Source: Streptococcus plurextorum DSM 22810
Lineage (GTDB): Bacteria; Bacillota; Bacilli; Lactobacillales; Streptococcaceae
Direction: 5' to 3'
Length of the DNA stretch: 64,000 nt
Assembly (NCBI RefSeq): GCF_000423745.1
Contig: NZ_AUIO01000002.1
Location: forward strand, 62,001-126,000
Part shown: positions 42,719 to 52,336 of the stretch, piece after piece
Layout of the letters: the number at the start of each line of letters is the position of its first letter
Position numbering within the stretch: the stretch's first letter is position 1
Translations under genes and position numbers: made by a program
The notes under the pieces: model-generated
Seen by the model: only the letters and a program-made list of their open reading frames with translations
Database searches by the model: none
What the model was told of the DNA's origin: nothing

Positions 42719-44404
42719 ATGGTAGATTTAACCAAACAACCTTACAATTTGAATAAGGAACAAATTGACTTTGTTCACCAAACGGTCCAACAGTTAACGG
42801 CAGATGAAAAAATTGGACAGCTCTTCTTTGTCATTGGGCAAGACGAGCATTTAGATGATTTTATTGACCAATATCAGCCTGGTGGGATGATGTATCGTCC
42901 TGGATTAGCTGCTGATGTGAGAGCTAAGATTCAACGCATCCAAGAGCATTCGAAGCTGCCTTTGTTTTTTGCAGCGAATCTAGAGTCTGGTGGTAACGGC
43001 ATTATCACTGAAGGCACTTGGCTTGGAAACCCTCTACAAATAGCGGCTACCGATGATACTGAAGCTGCCTATCAGTTAGGACGGGTAGCTAGCTACGAAG
43101 CTAATCAAGTGGGCTGTAACATGAGTTTTGCTCCTATTGTTGATATTGATTATAATTTTAAAAATCCTATTACCAATACCAGAACCTTTGGCTCTAATCC
43201 TGATCGGGTCTTACAGATGGCACAAGCTCAAACCAGAGGTTTGGCAGAACATCATGTCATTCCTGTTATCAAACATTTTCCTGGGGACGGAGTTGATGAT
43301 CGCGATCAACATTTGGTATCAAGCATAAATAGTCTCTCAGCTGACGAATGGTCTAAAACCTACGGAGCCATTTATAAAACCTTGATTGATCAAGGCATTC
43401 CTAGTGTCATGATTGGCCATATCTATCTTCCTGAATGGGAACGTAAACTAGCACCTGGTATTTCTGATGCTCAACTACGACCAGCATCTGCTTCATCATT
43501 ATTGGTAGATGGCCTCCTACGCCAGGAGCTTGGTTTTAATGGTCTAGCAATAACAGACGCAACAGCTATGATTGGCTACAATGTCATCATGCCTCGGGAA
43601 GAATTATTAGTTGCTACGATTAATGCAGGAATCGATATGATTCTCTTCAATAAAAATATTGATGAAGATTACAATACGATTAGAACTGCTGTCCATAATG
43701 GCAAGATAACTCCTGCTCGTTTGGATCAAGCTGTGACACGTATCATCGCTACAAAAGTCGCTCAAGGACTCGTCACTACCAAAGGACAATTAGGCCTCAC
43801 GATTCCTGAACAACTAGAGCTTCAAACACATAAACACCAACTCATTACCCAAGAAATTGCTAAAAAATCTGTGACACTAGTCAAAGATTCTCAGCAGCTA
43901 CTGCCTATTTCTCCACAAAAAACGCCTCGCGTTCGTCTAGTTATTTTGGGTGATTCTGATGAGGGGGGCTTTAAAGAAGGTGGAAAAGTCGCAAGTCTTT
44001 TTGAAAAAGGACTGATAGATTTAGGGTTTGAGGTCACACCATATCAATTAGATTTTCATGAAATATTTGAAGAAGGGGTGGAAGATTTAAAAGCTAAGTT
44101 CGATCTAGCTTTTTACGTGGCAAATGTCGAAACAGCTTCCAATCAAACCACAACGCGATTGAACTGGATACAGTTAATGGCAGCCAACGCTCCTTGGTTT
44201 GTCAAATCCATACCAACCGTTTTTGTGTCAACGGCAAATCCATACCACCTCTATGATGTGCCTTTCATGCCAACCTTTATCAATGCCTATACAGGTACTC
44301 CTGCTACTGTTGACGCTGTACTCCGCAAAATGACAGGACAAGAAGCTTTTGAAGGGACTAACCCTGTTGATCCATTCTGCGGTGATTTTACAGCCAAATT
44401 GTAA
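42719..44404 (+). CDS. GH3 glycosidase, first copy
   Basis: A 561-residue cytoplasmic enzyme with a GH3 TIM barrel, nucleophile Asp280 in LAITDATAM, and the loop KHFPGDGVDDRDQH (185-198), which holds an Asp-x-His pair as in NagZ-type GH3 enzymes. A C-terminal alpha/beta domain follows (VRLVILGDSDEGG). AGGAG lies eight bases before the ATG. It opens a five-gene plus-strand operon. Substrate may be a beta-N-acetylhexosaminide or another beta-glycoside; the motif alone does not decide. It is closely related to the GH3 gene at 50539-52326. Confidence 0.85.
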   Translation: MVDLTKQPYNLNKEQIDFVHQTVQQLTADEKIGQLFFVIGQDEHLDDFIDQYQPGGMMYRPGLAADVRAKIQRIQEHSKLPLFFAANLESGGNGIITEGTWLGNPLQIAATDDTEAAYQLGRVASYEANQVGCNMSFAPIVDIDYNFKNPITNTRTFGSNPDRVLQMAQAQTRGLAEHHVIPVIKHFPGDGVDDRDQHLVSSINSLSADEWSKTYGAIYKTLIDQGIPSVMIGHIYLPEWERKLAPGISDAQLRPASASSLLVDGLLRQELGFNGLAITDATAMIGYNVIMPREELLVATINAGIDMILFNKNIDEDYNTIRTAVHNGKITPARLDQAVTRIIATKVAQGLVTTKGQLGLTIPEQLELQTHKHQLITQEIAKKSVTLVKDSQQLLPISPQKTPRVRLVILGDSDEGGFKEGGKVASLFEKGLIDLGFEVTPYQLDFHEIFEEGVEDLKAKFDLAFYVANVETASNQTTTRLNWIQLMAANAPWFVKSIPTVFVSTANPYHLYDVPFMPTFINAYTGTPATVDAVLRKMTGQEAFEGTNPVDPFCGDFTAKL

Positions 44405-44421
44405 TTAGAAAGAAGAACCAG

Positions 44422-47238
44422 ATGAACATTTCAAGTATTCTTATTAACCATATGACAGAACCGATAGGATTTGACTTCAACAGTTTACGTATTGACTTTA
44501 AAATAGAAGCTGATTCCTACTCTGACGTGGAGAAAAAATTGATCCTCTCTACGGGTAACCAAACCATCTATAAGACCGATTTTATCCCTTTTACCAATAA
44601 TTTCTTTGAAGTCAACATCCCCCTTAAGCCTCGTACCCGCTATGATGTTAACGTCCAAGTAAGGTCACTAGAAAAGACCGTTTGTAAACAGTCCTTCTTT
44701 GAAACAGGGAAAATGACCGAACCTTTCTCGGCTAAATGGATTGCCAATCCTGATAAAAACATTCAAAACACGCTTTTTCGCTCTGCGATTAACATCACTA
44801 AAACCGTCAAAAGAGCCCGTCTTTATATGACTGCCCTTGGAATCTACGAAACCTATATCGATGGTCAAAAGATTGGGAATGAATTTTTAGCTCCTGGTCA
44901 AACAGCTTATGATGAGTGGATCCAAGTCCAAACCTATGATGTGACTGATGCTTTAACAGCTGGACGACACGAGCTGCTTATCTCTACAGCCGACGGTTGG
45001 TTTAAAGGTGTTTATGGCTTTATTGAAGGCATGGATTGCATCTACGGTGATCAGCACCGCGCTTTAGCCGAATACCATATCGACTATGAAGACGGCAGTT
45101 CTGAAGTGATAATTACTGATGAGAATTGGGAAACAACTTCTGGAACTGTCTCTAAGTCTTCCATTTACTATGGCGAGGATCGTGATGATAACCTTAGTGT
45201 CTCAAACTGGCAAGCTGTTGACATTCTTGATGCTGACAAGAGTATTCTGACCGATCGTCTCAGCCTTCCTCTTATCGTGAAAGAAACACTCGATGTTAAA
45301 GAAGTCCTAAAGACACCTTCTGGCGAAACAGTACTTGACTTTGGTCAAAACCATGCGGGAATCTTCCGATTCTATAATCGCACTCCAAAAGGAACCAAGG
45401 TTTATTTACAAGTTGGTGAGACCTTACAAGAAGGGAACTTTTATAGAGGAAATCTTCGTTCGGCACGCGCCGCCTTTGAATACATTTCAGATGGTATTGA
45501 AAAATGGGTTCAACCGAAGTTCACCTACTATGGCTACCGATATTTGAAAATCGAAGGCTTTGAACAAATCAACCCAGAAGACTTCAAAGCTGATGTCATC
45601 TACTCTGATATGCTTTCCACAGGAGAAATAACAACCAACCACAGTAAAGTCAATCGCCTCCTTCAAAATGTTATTTGGGGACAAAAAAGTAATTTCTTTG
45701 ACGTTCCTACAGACTGTCCTCAGCGTGATGAACGCCTGGGCTGGTCTGGAGATGCCAATGTATTCTCAAATACTGCTCTCTATAATATGGATGTTTATGC
45801 CTTCTACCGTAAGTATTTGCGAGATCTGAGCATCGAACAAAAATTAAACGACGGGCGAGCTCCTATGTATGCCCCATCATTTAGAAATCCTGATGGCGGT
45901 GGGGCTATTTGGGGAGATGCGACTACCTTTATCCCATGGAACTGTTATCAGGCGACTGGCGATACTAGCCTTTTACGAGAACATTATCCCTCTATGAAAG
46001 CTTGGGTCGACTGGATTGGACGCCATACCAAAACGCCACATCTATGGACTGGTTGCTTCCAGTTTGGAGATTGGTTAGCTCTAGACGGTGAAAATCCTGC
46101 GATGCCAACTGGCAAGACAGATGAGGATTTCATTGCTTCTATCTACTATCACTACTCGGCTTATATCGTCTCAGAGACTGCTAAATTAATCGGAAAAACA
46201 AGTGATGCTGAAGCTTACAGTAGGCTTTCTCAGGACATTTTACAAGCTATTCGCGATGAATACCTTTCTAAAAATGGTAAGCTGACCATTGATACTCAAA
46301 CCGCTTATGCTTTAGCACTTCAATTTGACCTCGTTTCTGAAACTCAGCGCCAGCGTCTTGTTAGAGACCTGGTCACACGATTACATAAGGATAATGACCA
46401 TTTAAAAACAGGCTTTGTCGGGACACCTTATATCAATCAAATGCTCTCTAAGTACGGCGAACATTCGCTAGCAACAAAACTATTTCTCCTTGAGGATCTC
46501 CCAAGTTGGCTCTACGCCGTCAATATGGGAGCAACTACCGTATGGGAACGTTGGAACTCCGTCGAACCAGATGGCAGCATGAATCCTGAAGGCATGAATT
46601 CTCTCAACCACTATTCCATTGGTGCTATCATGGAATGGGCCTATAAATATGTTGTCGGCATTAGAAATCCAAAATCGGGCTATAAAGACTTCGATATCGC
46701 CCCTGAATTTGACTACCGACTAGATACTGTCAAGGCTTCTTTTGACTCTCCTTATGGAAAGATAGCTGTCTCGTATCAGATTGAAAGTGACGAATACCAT
46801 ACGATTAAGATGGTGATCTCCATTCCTTTTGGAAGCACCGCGCACCTGAAACTGCCCCGTTCAAAGGATACGGAAGTCTTTGTTAATGGCAATAGCTATC
46901 CTAGCGGGCACTTTGACCTTACCTGTGGACACTACACCATTACTTACATCCCAACCCAAGATTACATTGAGCGCTATCAGGCTGATACCAGTCTGGCTGA
47001 AATCATGGCAGATCCTTATCTAGTAGAGCAGATAGATGCTATTGATCCTGTTAACCCTATTTTAGACTTTTTTAAAAATGACCCTAGCACGGTTAATGGC
47101 GGACTAGGAAAAATGTCTCTAGCTAAAATCAATGCCATTCTCCCTTTTATTACCATTTCTGACGACAATTTGGAAAAGGTCTCTAATATTTTGAAAAATA
47201 CCGTCATTCTTAACCAACGACAAGTAGGAACAGAATAA
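44422..47238 (+). CDS. GH78 alpha-L-rhamnosidase, second copy
   Basis: A 938-residue cytoplasmic enzyme with two N-terminal beta-sandwich domains (including the lectin-like stretch LYMTALGIYETYIDGQKIG), the (alpha/alpha)6 catalytic domain with the GH78 motif DCPQRDERLGWSGD (Asp431 to Asp444), and a C-terminal beta domain. About 75 further residues (around 850-938) form an added helical region with no sign of homology to the first GH78. There is no signal peptide. It follows the GH3 gene by 17 bp. Confidence 0.93.
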   Translation: MNISSILINHMTEPIGFDFNSLRIDFKIEADSYSDVEKKLILSTGNQTIYKTDFIPFTNNFFEVNIPLKPRTRYDVNVQVRSLEKTVCKQSFFETGKMTEPFSAKWIANPDKNIQNTLFRSAINITKTVKRARLYMTALGIYETYIDGQKIGNEFLAPGQTAYDEWIQVQTYDVTDALTAGRHELLISTADGWFKGVYGFIEGMDCIYGDQHRALAEYHIDYEDGSSEVIITDENWETTSGTVSKSSIYYGEDRDDNLSVSNWQAVDILDADKSILTDRLSLPLIVKETLDVKEVLKTPSGETVLDFGQNHAGIFRFYNRTPKGTKVYLQVGETLQEGNFYRGNLRSARAAFEYISDGIEKWVQPKFTYYGYRYLKIEGFEQINPEDFKADVIYSDMLSTGEITTNHSKVNRLLQNVIWGQKSNFFDVPTDCPQRDERLGWSGDANVFSNTALYNMDVYAFYRKYLRDLSIEQKLNDGRAPMYAPSFRNPDGGGAIWGDATTFIPWNCYQATGDTSLLREHYPSMKAWVDWIGRHTKTPHLWTGCFQFGDWLALDGENPAMPTGKTDEDFIASIYYHYSAYIVSETAKLIGKTSDAEAYSRLSQDILQAIRDEYLSKNGKLTIDTQTAYALALQFDLVSETQRQRLVRDLVTRLHKDNDHLKTGFVGTPYINQMLSKYGEHSLATKLFLLEDLPSWLYAVNMGATTVWERWNSVEPDGSMNPEGMNSLNHYSIGAIMEWAYKYVVGIRNPKSGYKDFDIAPEFDYRLDTVKASFDSPYGKIAVSYQIESDEYHTIKMVISIPFGSTAHLKLPRSKDTEVFVNGNSYPSGHFDLTCGHYTITYIPTQDYIERYQADTSLAEIMADPYLVEQIDAIDPVNPILDFFKNDPSTVNGGLGKMSLAKINAILPFITISDDNLEKVSNILKNTVILNQRQVGTE

Positions 47239-47279
47239 ACTGATGGTATGTGCTTTTCGAACTCTAGAAAGGAAATCTT

Positions 47280-47945
47280 ATGTTTAAAGGTGCACTTTTT
47301 GACCTAGATGGGGTCATTGCGGATACAGCTGTCTATCACTTTGCAGCTTGGCGCAACCTCATTAAAAATCATTTCCAAAAGAACCTTCCAGATCAATTGG
47401 AAGAAAAAACCAAAGGGGTCAGTCGTGAGGATTCCTTGAAGATTATTTTGGACTATCTGAACATCCAGGTGTCTGATGAACAATTTGCTGCGCTTTGCAA
47501 TGAGAAAAACATGGCCTATGTCAACGCTCTCAATCTACTGACTGAAAAAGACATCCTACCTGGCATTGCCCAATTGATTGCAGACTTTCGTAAACAGGGC
47601 ATTAAAATAGCCTTGGCTTCTGCTAGTAAAAATGGTCCTGTCATTCTTGAAAAGCTAGGACTATCTGATGTCTTTGATGCCATTGCTGACCCAAGTAAGG
47701 TTGCTTCTGGCAAACCTGCACCAGATATTTTCCTTATGGCTGCTAAGGCTCTTGGTCTTTTACCAACTGATTGCATTGGTTTTGAAGATTCTGTAGCTGG
47801 TGTCATAGCTATCAATGCTGCTGGCAGTATGTCCATTGCTTGTGGTGGACCAGAACTCAACCAGGCCCACAAGCGTTTTGATAGTACCGCAGATTTTACC
47901 TACGACGCAATCTTGAAAGCCTGGCAAGAACACGTTAAAGCGTAA
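47280..47945 (+). CDS. pgmB: Beta-phosphoglucomutase
   Basis: A 221-residue HAD enzyme with the nucleophile motif DLDGVIADTA at the N-terminus, GVSREDSL of the cap, LASASKNGP and the acidic pair in GFEDSVAG, all typical of beta-PGM. It interconverts beta-glucose-1-phosphate and glucose-6-phosphate. Such enzymes usually accompany a disaccharide phosphorylase (GH65 type); none is visible here, so the source of beta-G1P is unclear. AAAGGA precedes the ATG. Confidence 0.92.
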   Translation: MFKGALFDLDGVIADTAVYHFAAWRNLIKNHFQKNLPDQLEEKTKGVSREDSLKIILDYLNIQVSDEQFAALCNEKNMAYVNALNLLTEKDILPGIAQLIADFRKQGIKIALASASKNGPVILEKLGLSDVFDAIADPSKVASGKPAPDIFLMAAKALGLLPTDCIGFEDSVAGVIAINAAGSMSIACGGPELNQAHKRFDSTADFTYDAILKAWQEHVKA

Positions 47946-47992
47946 ACATTGCCACGAAGAGCCTTGCACTCTTTCTTGAAAGGATGACTGTG

Positions 47993-48898
47993 ATGAAGCG
48001 ACAAGATATAAATATCCGAGACCCCTATGTCTTGGTTCATGAGAACACCTATTACCTATACGGGACAAGGAGTCAAACCACTTGGACTGATGCCGAAGGT
48101 TTTGATTGCTACGTCTCTAAAGACCTTGAACACTGGGAAGGTCCAATCGAAATTTTCAAACGCTCCAAAGACTTTTTTGCCACTCAAAACTTCTGGGCTC
48201 CTGAAGTATACGCTTATCGAGATGCCTTTTATATGGTGACAACTCTAGGTGCTAAAGACCGTAACAAAGGGATTTATGTGCTTAAAGCAAAGCAACCAAC
48301 TGGTCCATTTGAACTAATCAGTGGCTGCATAAGTCCTGAGGAATGGTCTGCCATCGACGGAACACTTTATTTTGAGGATGATGTTCCCTATCTTATTTTC
48401 TCTCACTCCTTTGAGACATCTCCTGATGGTCACATGTGTCTCTTGACCTTATCTGATCAACTGACAGAAGCTATCAGCCAACCTGTGACCCTTTTTTCAG
48501 CAGCAGATGCTCCTTGGTCACAACCCATTCCTTTTGCAAAGGAAGAATTTGGCAAGGACGGAGATGTCTATTTCACTGATGGCCCCTCTCTCTTTAAAGA
48601 CGAGCACGGTAAAGTGCTTATGCTTTGGTCTTCTTGGGGACAGTCTGGTTACGCCATTGGAATTGCCCGTTCAGAGAGCAACAGCATTCATGGGCCATGG
48701 ACCCAATTAAAATCGCCAATCTTCTCTGAAAACGGCGGTCACGCTATGGTTTTCCGAGACTTGACCAATCAACTACGCATGGCCTATCACTTCCCAAATG
48801 ATAAGTATCAAGAACGGCCACAATTTGCACACCTTCAGTTTAATAATGGCAGCTATCACTTAGACAATCACATAAATTCACAGGAGTCTCTCTTATGA
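47993..48898 (+). CDS. GH43 glycosidase, first copy (single domain)
   Basis: A 301-residue five-bladed beta-propeller with general base Asp10 in NIRDPYVL, a second Asp in SAIDGTLYF, and TDGPSLFKDE at the place of the usual acid-bearing E-G-P or E-A-P motif. The Glu-to-Asp change is seen in some GH43 subgroups. No signal peptide. The start MKRQDINIRD has AAAGGA eight bases upstream; a Met three codons earlier abuts it. Likely acts on alpha-L-arabinofuranosides or beta-xylosides. Confidence 0.85.
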   Translation: MKRQDINIRDPYVLVHENTYYLYGTRSQTTWTDAEGFDCYVSKDLEHWEGPIEIFKRSKDFFATQNFWAPEVYAYRDAFYMVTTLGAKDRNKGIYVLKAKQPTGPFELISGCISPEEWSAIDGTLYFEDDVPYLIFSHSFETSPDGHMCLLTLSDQLTEAISQPVTLFSAADAPWSQPIPFAKEEFGKDGDVYFTDGPSLFKDEHGKVLMLWSSWGQSGYAIGIARSESNSIHGPWTQLKSPIFSENGGHAMVFRDLTNQLRMAYHFPNDKYQERPQFAHLQFNNGSYHLDNHINSQESLL

Positions 48899-50469
48899 CA
48901 GTTACCTTGTATCAAAATCCTACTTTAAGGGGAATGTTTCCCGATCCATCTATCGTACGAGTTGATGACACCTTTTTCATGGTCAATTCTACCTTTGAAT
49001 ATTACCCAGGTATTGCACTGTCGACATCAAAAGATTTAATGAATTGGACACGATTACCAGGTATTGCTCAGACACCACTGCAAGCTGACCTTAGGCAAGC
49101 TCAATCGAATGAAGGTATCTTCGCAGCTTGTATTCGCTATCATTTAGGTTACTTTTATGTTATTACAACAAACTTTGCGGAATTTAAGAACTTTGTCATT
49201 CGTGGAACATTAAGCTCGGACGGCACTTCCATCATCTGGGAAGATAAAAGGACTGAAATTGACATCTTCGGTATCGATCCAGATTTGTACTTTGAAGATG
49301 GGAGGACCTATGTTCAATTTACTGGTTATATTGACGATAAGGGCACCAAAGCTATCCAGCAAGTTGAAATTGACCTCACTAGTGGCAATATCTTAGCAGG
49401 ACCTCGGGTATTAAGTTTTGGGAGCGGTGGCCGAGATGTTGAAGGACCACATCTGATAAAGCGAGACGAGTGGTACTATCTCCTTGCTGCTGAAGGGGGT
49501 ACTGGGCAAGGGCACATGATTACCATGTTTCGAAGCCAATCCCTTTGGGGACCTTTTGAGGGCGCTCCTACTAACCCTCTTTTTACCAATAGAGACCGAG
49601 CAATGGAAGCTCTTCAAAATATTGGGCATGCTGATATTTTCCAAGATACCAACGGAAATTGGTGGTTAACTTGTCTAGGGACAAGACCCGCTACAATCAA
49701 TCATACCCAACTCACCACAATAGGGCGTGAAACCTTATTGTACCCTGTTGATTGGTCTGGGGATTGGCCTCTTATCTATAATGGCATCCCAACAGAAACC
49801 GTTGATTTAAGCCATTTTCCTCATCACGCCAAGACATTGTCTCCTCAAATCATCAGCGCCTTTGTTGACACATTTACCAGCCATAGTCTGCATCCTGAAT
49901 GGTTGACCTTACGTAGCAATCTGGATAATCGTCTATCACTGACTACAGGCAAACTTTATCTAAAAGGCTCTCCTGTACAACTGTCTGATCTGGGTACTCC
50001 AAGTTTTATCGGTTTACGTCAGACCGAGCATCACGAAAGTTTAGTATTAGACATTAACCCTACTGACACAAAAGTCAATACTGGCTCATTTGGTATAGCT
50101 GTCATCATCGACTCTAGTCACTACGGTGCACTATTGGTTGAAAAATCAGACATAGGATACGATATCTTCAAGAAAGTTCAGGTATTAGATCTTCACATTC
50201 ACGAGAAAGTAGCTACTTTGCCTAATCTTCCAAATCAATTGTGTGTGGAACACGGCACAGACTTCAAACGGTTTACAGCAAAGGATGTCAATACAACTGT
50301 TACCTTTGACCTGCATGCTCAACACTTTTCAAACGAAGCCATAGCAGCTCTAAATACCGGTAACATTGCCGGCCTATATGTCCTAGGAGATGCCGAAGTC
50401 TCTTTGAAAAAGGCTTATAGGGGAAAATTAGGTAAACGGAATGCCTCAAACAACCATCAAATCTCCTAA
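48895..50469 (+). CDS. GH43 beta-xylosidase/arabinosidase, second copy
   Basis: A 524-residue enzyme with an N-terminal GH43 propeller (Asp17 in MFPDPSIV, IDPDLYFED, and the general acid Glu in VEGPHLIKR), followed by a C-terminal beta-sandwich of the XynB type (FVDTFTSHSLHPEWLTLRSN onward). The start overlaps the previous stop (ATGA), so the two GH43 genes are coupled. Cytoplasmic; likely removes xylose or arabinose from imported oligosaccharides. Operon ends at a strong terminator. Confidence 0.9.
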   Translation: MTVTLYQNPTLRGMFPDPSIVRVDDTFFMVNSTFEYYPGIALSTSKDLMNWTRLPGIAQTPLQADLRQAQSNEGIFAACIRYHLGYFYVITTNFAEFKNFVIRGTLSSDGTSIIWEDKRTEIDIFGIDPDLYFEDGRTYVQFTGYIDDKGTKAIQQVEIDLTSGNILAGPRVLSFGSGGRDVEGPHLIKRDEWYYLLAAEGGTGQGHMITMFRSQSLWGPFEGAPTNPLFTNRDRAMEALQNIGHADIFQDTNGNWWLTCLGTRPATINHTQLTTIGRETLLYPVDWSGDWPLIYNGIPTETVDLSHFPHHAKTLSPQIISAFVDTFTSHSLHPEWLTLRSNLDNRLSLTTGKLYLKGSPVQLSDLGTPSFIGLRQTEHHESLVLDINPTDTKVNTGSFGIAVIIDSSHYGALLVEKSDIGYDIFKKVQVLDLHIHEKVATLPNLPNQLCVEHGTDFKRFTAKDVNTTVTFDLHAQHFSNEAIAALNTGNIAGLYVLGDAEVSLKKAYRGKLGKRNASNNHQIS

Positions 50470-50474
50470 CCATA

Positions 50475-50502
50475 AAAAGAGCACCACAATCGGTGCTCTT
50501 TT
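50475..50502. terminator. Bidirectional terminator between operons
   Basis: A perfect 11-bp stem AAAAGAGCACC / GGTGCTCTTTT with a six-base loop, between the convergent GH43 and second GH3 genes. A and T runs flank both sides. Confidence 0.92.
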
Positions 50503-50538
50503 GATATCAAGATAGCTTTTAACCTGACAGCTCTAGGC

Positions 50539-52326
50539 TTATCGACGCCAAATATGGGTATCAATCAAACCACAATAAGCATCAACTGGTGATACACCCG
50601 TAAATTCTGAACGACCAGAAAGTTTTTCAACCAAAGCTGCCATGGTAATCGGCATGCCGTCGTAAGCATTGATATAGGTTGCAACTTGTGGCATGTCTGC
50701 CAAGGCAAATGGATGCTGTACTGAAACCACAATAGTTGGCACTTCATGCACATAGAAAGGCTGATCTGGTGTCCCTTTAGCTGCTGGCCAGATAATCCGT
50801 TGTGTAGTGCCTCCAGAGTTAACATCAACCAAGTTGATAATCAAATCATAGTTATCTGTAATTTGTGAAATGGGACGTTTAGAAGCATAGACGTCTCTTA
50901 TAGCAAGCGGGCGCTCTTCTTCAGGTAATTTTTTAATGCGTTCTTCCGTATTTTCCCAAATGGATACCTGGTGACCCGCTTTTTCAAGGAGATCTTTCAA
51001 AGTATCTGATGCTCGTTTTTTACCTGCATTAATCATAGCACCAAAACCACCCTTGTAGCCATCGACTTCGACCAAAAGGATGCGTTTGTAACGCTCTGGA
51101 GTGATCGGGAAGAGCCCTTCTTCTTTGGCTTTAACCAGTGTAATGGCTTTGTCTGCTACTTCTGCCGCGATAGCCTTAGCTTCTTCTGTACCTATTTTCT
51201 TTAGGGCCTCTTCTTTTGGTAACATGATGTCTTCGCGTCGTCCTTCATAGGTGTGAAGACCTAACTTCGCTTTTAGACCAAGGGTTCTACGAAGGGCATC
51301 GTGAAGTCGCTCATCTGATAAGAGTCCATTTTCATAGCCCTCTTTCATCCATGTTAAATCTTCATCTGGATCATTGAAGAATAGGAAGAGGTCACAGCCT
51401 GCTTCGACAGCTGTTGGTAAGAGGAGACGACGTGGCATAGAAGCTGTCATCGCAACCATGTGCGAAGCATCTGTAACAATAGCTCCGTTATAGCCAAGCT
51501 CCCCACGCAGCAATTCATCGAGTAGTGTCTTATTCAGCGAAGCTGGAAGCATGTCGTCTAGTTCACGTTCAGGATGCATTTCCTTTTCAACATTTGGTAG
51601 GTGAATATGACCTGCCATAATCCCTGGAAGACCTGCTTTTGCCATTTCACCGTAAATCCGTCCAAAACTCTCCATCCACTCAGACTTGGTCATCGGATTA
51701 GAGGCAAAGGACAGGTGATGGTCACGCTCATCAATACCGTCACCAGGGAAATGCTTGGCAAACGGCAGAATGCCATGTTCCATGATACCACGCATGTATT
51801 CTTTTGATAGGGCCAAGACTTGCTCTGTATTAGCACCCCAAGTACGGTTGGCAATGATGGGATTGCGCCAGTTACGACTCAAATCCATAATAGGTGCAAA
51901 AGATGCGTTGCAACCAACGGCAGAGGCTTCAATTCCTGCAATGCGACCCAGTTCATAAGCATATTTTGGATCATTGGTAGCTGCAACTTTGACCTCATCT
52001 CCAATTTTGGTACCATCGGTGACAGCTCCGTTACCACCTGACTCTGTATTGGCAGCGATAATAAGAGGGATTTTCGACTTGGTTTGTAAAATATAGTTTT
52101 GCTCCCAAATTTCATCTGCTGTTCCAGGATTGTAACGTACTGCTCCAATTTTATAGTCAGTTAACACACCAGTCAGATACTCTTCTGTCCGGCTGCTGCC
52201 CATATTGACAAATAATTGACCGATTTTTTCATCCAAGGTCATGTTAGCAATGGTTTCTTCCACCCATGCAATAGCCTCGTCATCCAATTGATAAGGCGTT
52301 TTTCGTAAATCTACTAAATGCGTCAT
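50539..52326 (-). CDS. GH3 glycosidase, second copy
   Basis: A 595-residue cytoplasmic GH3 enzyme. Nucleophile Asp286 in AIVTDASHM, loop KHFPGDGIDERDHH (191-204) with the Asp-x-His pair, and a C-terminal alpha/beta domain (ILLVEVDGYKGG, then NLVDVNSGG). It is the last gene of the kdgA-uxaC-uxuA-SDR-HAD operon, which suggests that it releases a sugar from a glucuronide-derived oligosaccharide. The catalytic residues are as in the first GH3 enzyme. Confidence 0.86.
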   Translation of the reverse strand: MTHLVDLRKTPYQLDDEAIAWVEETIANMTLDEKIGQLFVNMGSSRTEEYLTGVLTDYKIGAVRYNPGTADEIWEQNYILQTKSKIPLIIAANTESGGNGAVTDGTKIGDEVKVAATNDPKYAYELGRIAGIEASAVGCNASFAPIMDLSRNWRNPIIANRTWGANTEQVLALSKEYMRGIMEHGILPFAKHFPGDGIDERDHHLSFASNPMTKSEWMESFGRIYGEMAKAGLPGIMAGHIHLPNVEKEMHPERELDDMLPASLNKTLLDELLRGELGYNGAIVTDASHMVAMTASMPRRLLLPTAVEAGCDLFLFFNDPDEDLTWMKEGYENGLLSDERLHDALRRTLGLKAKLGLHTYEGRREDIMLPKEEALKKIGTEEAKAIAAEVADKAITLVKAKEEGLFPITPERYKRILLVEVDGYKGGFGAMINAGKKRASDTLKDLLEKAGHQVSIWENTEERIKKLPEEERPLAIRDVYASKRPISQITDNYDLIINLVDVNSGGTTQRIIWPAAKGTPDQPFYVHEVPTIVVSVQHPFALADMPQVATYINAYDGMPITMAALVEKLSGRSEFTGVSPVDAYCGLIDTHIWRR

Positions 52327-52336
52327 CTGATATACC

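Noticed and set aside
47993..48898. First GH43 as an inactive enzyme because TDGP replaces the usual Glu motif
   Set aside because: Asp at this place occurs in some GH43 subgroups and the rest of the fold is intact, so loss of activity cannot be claimed.
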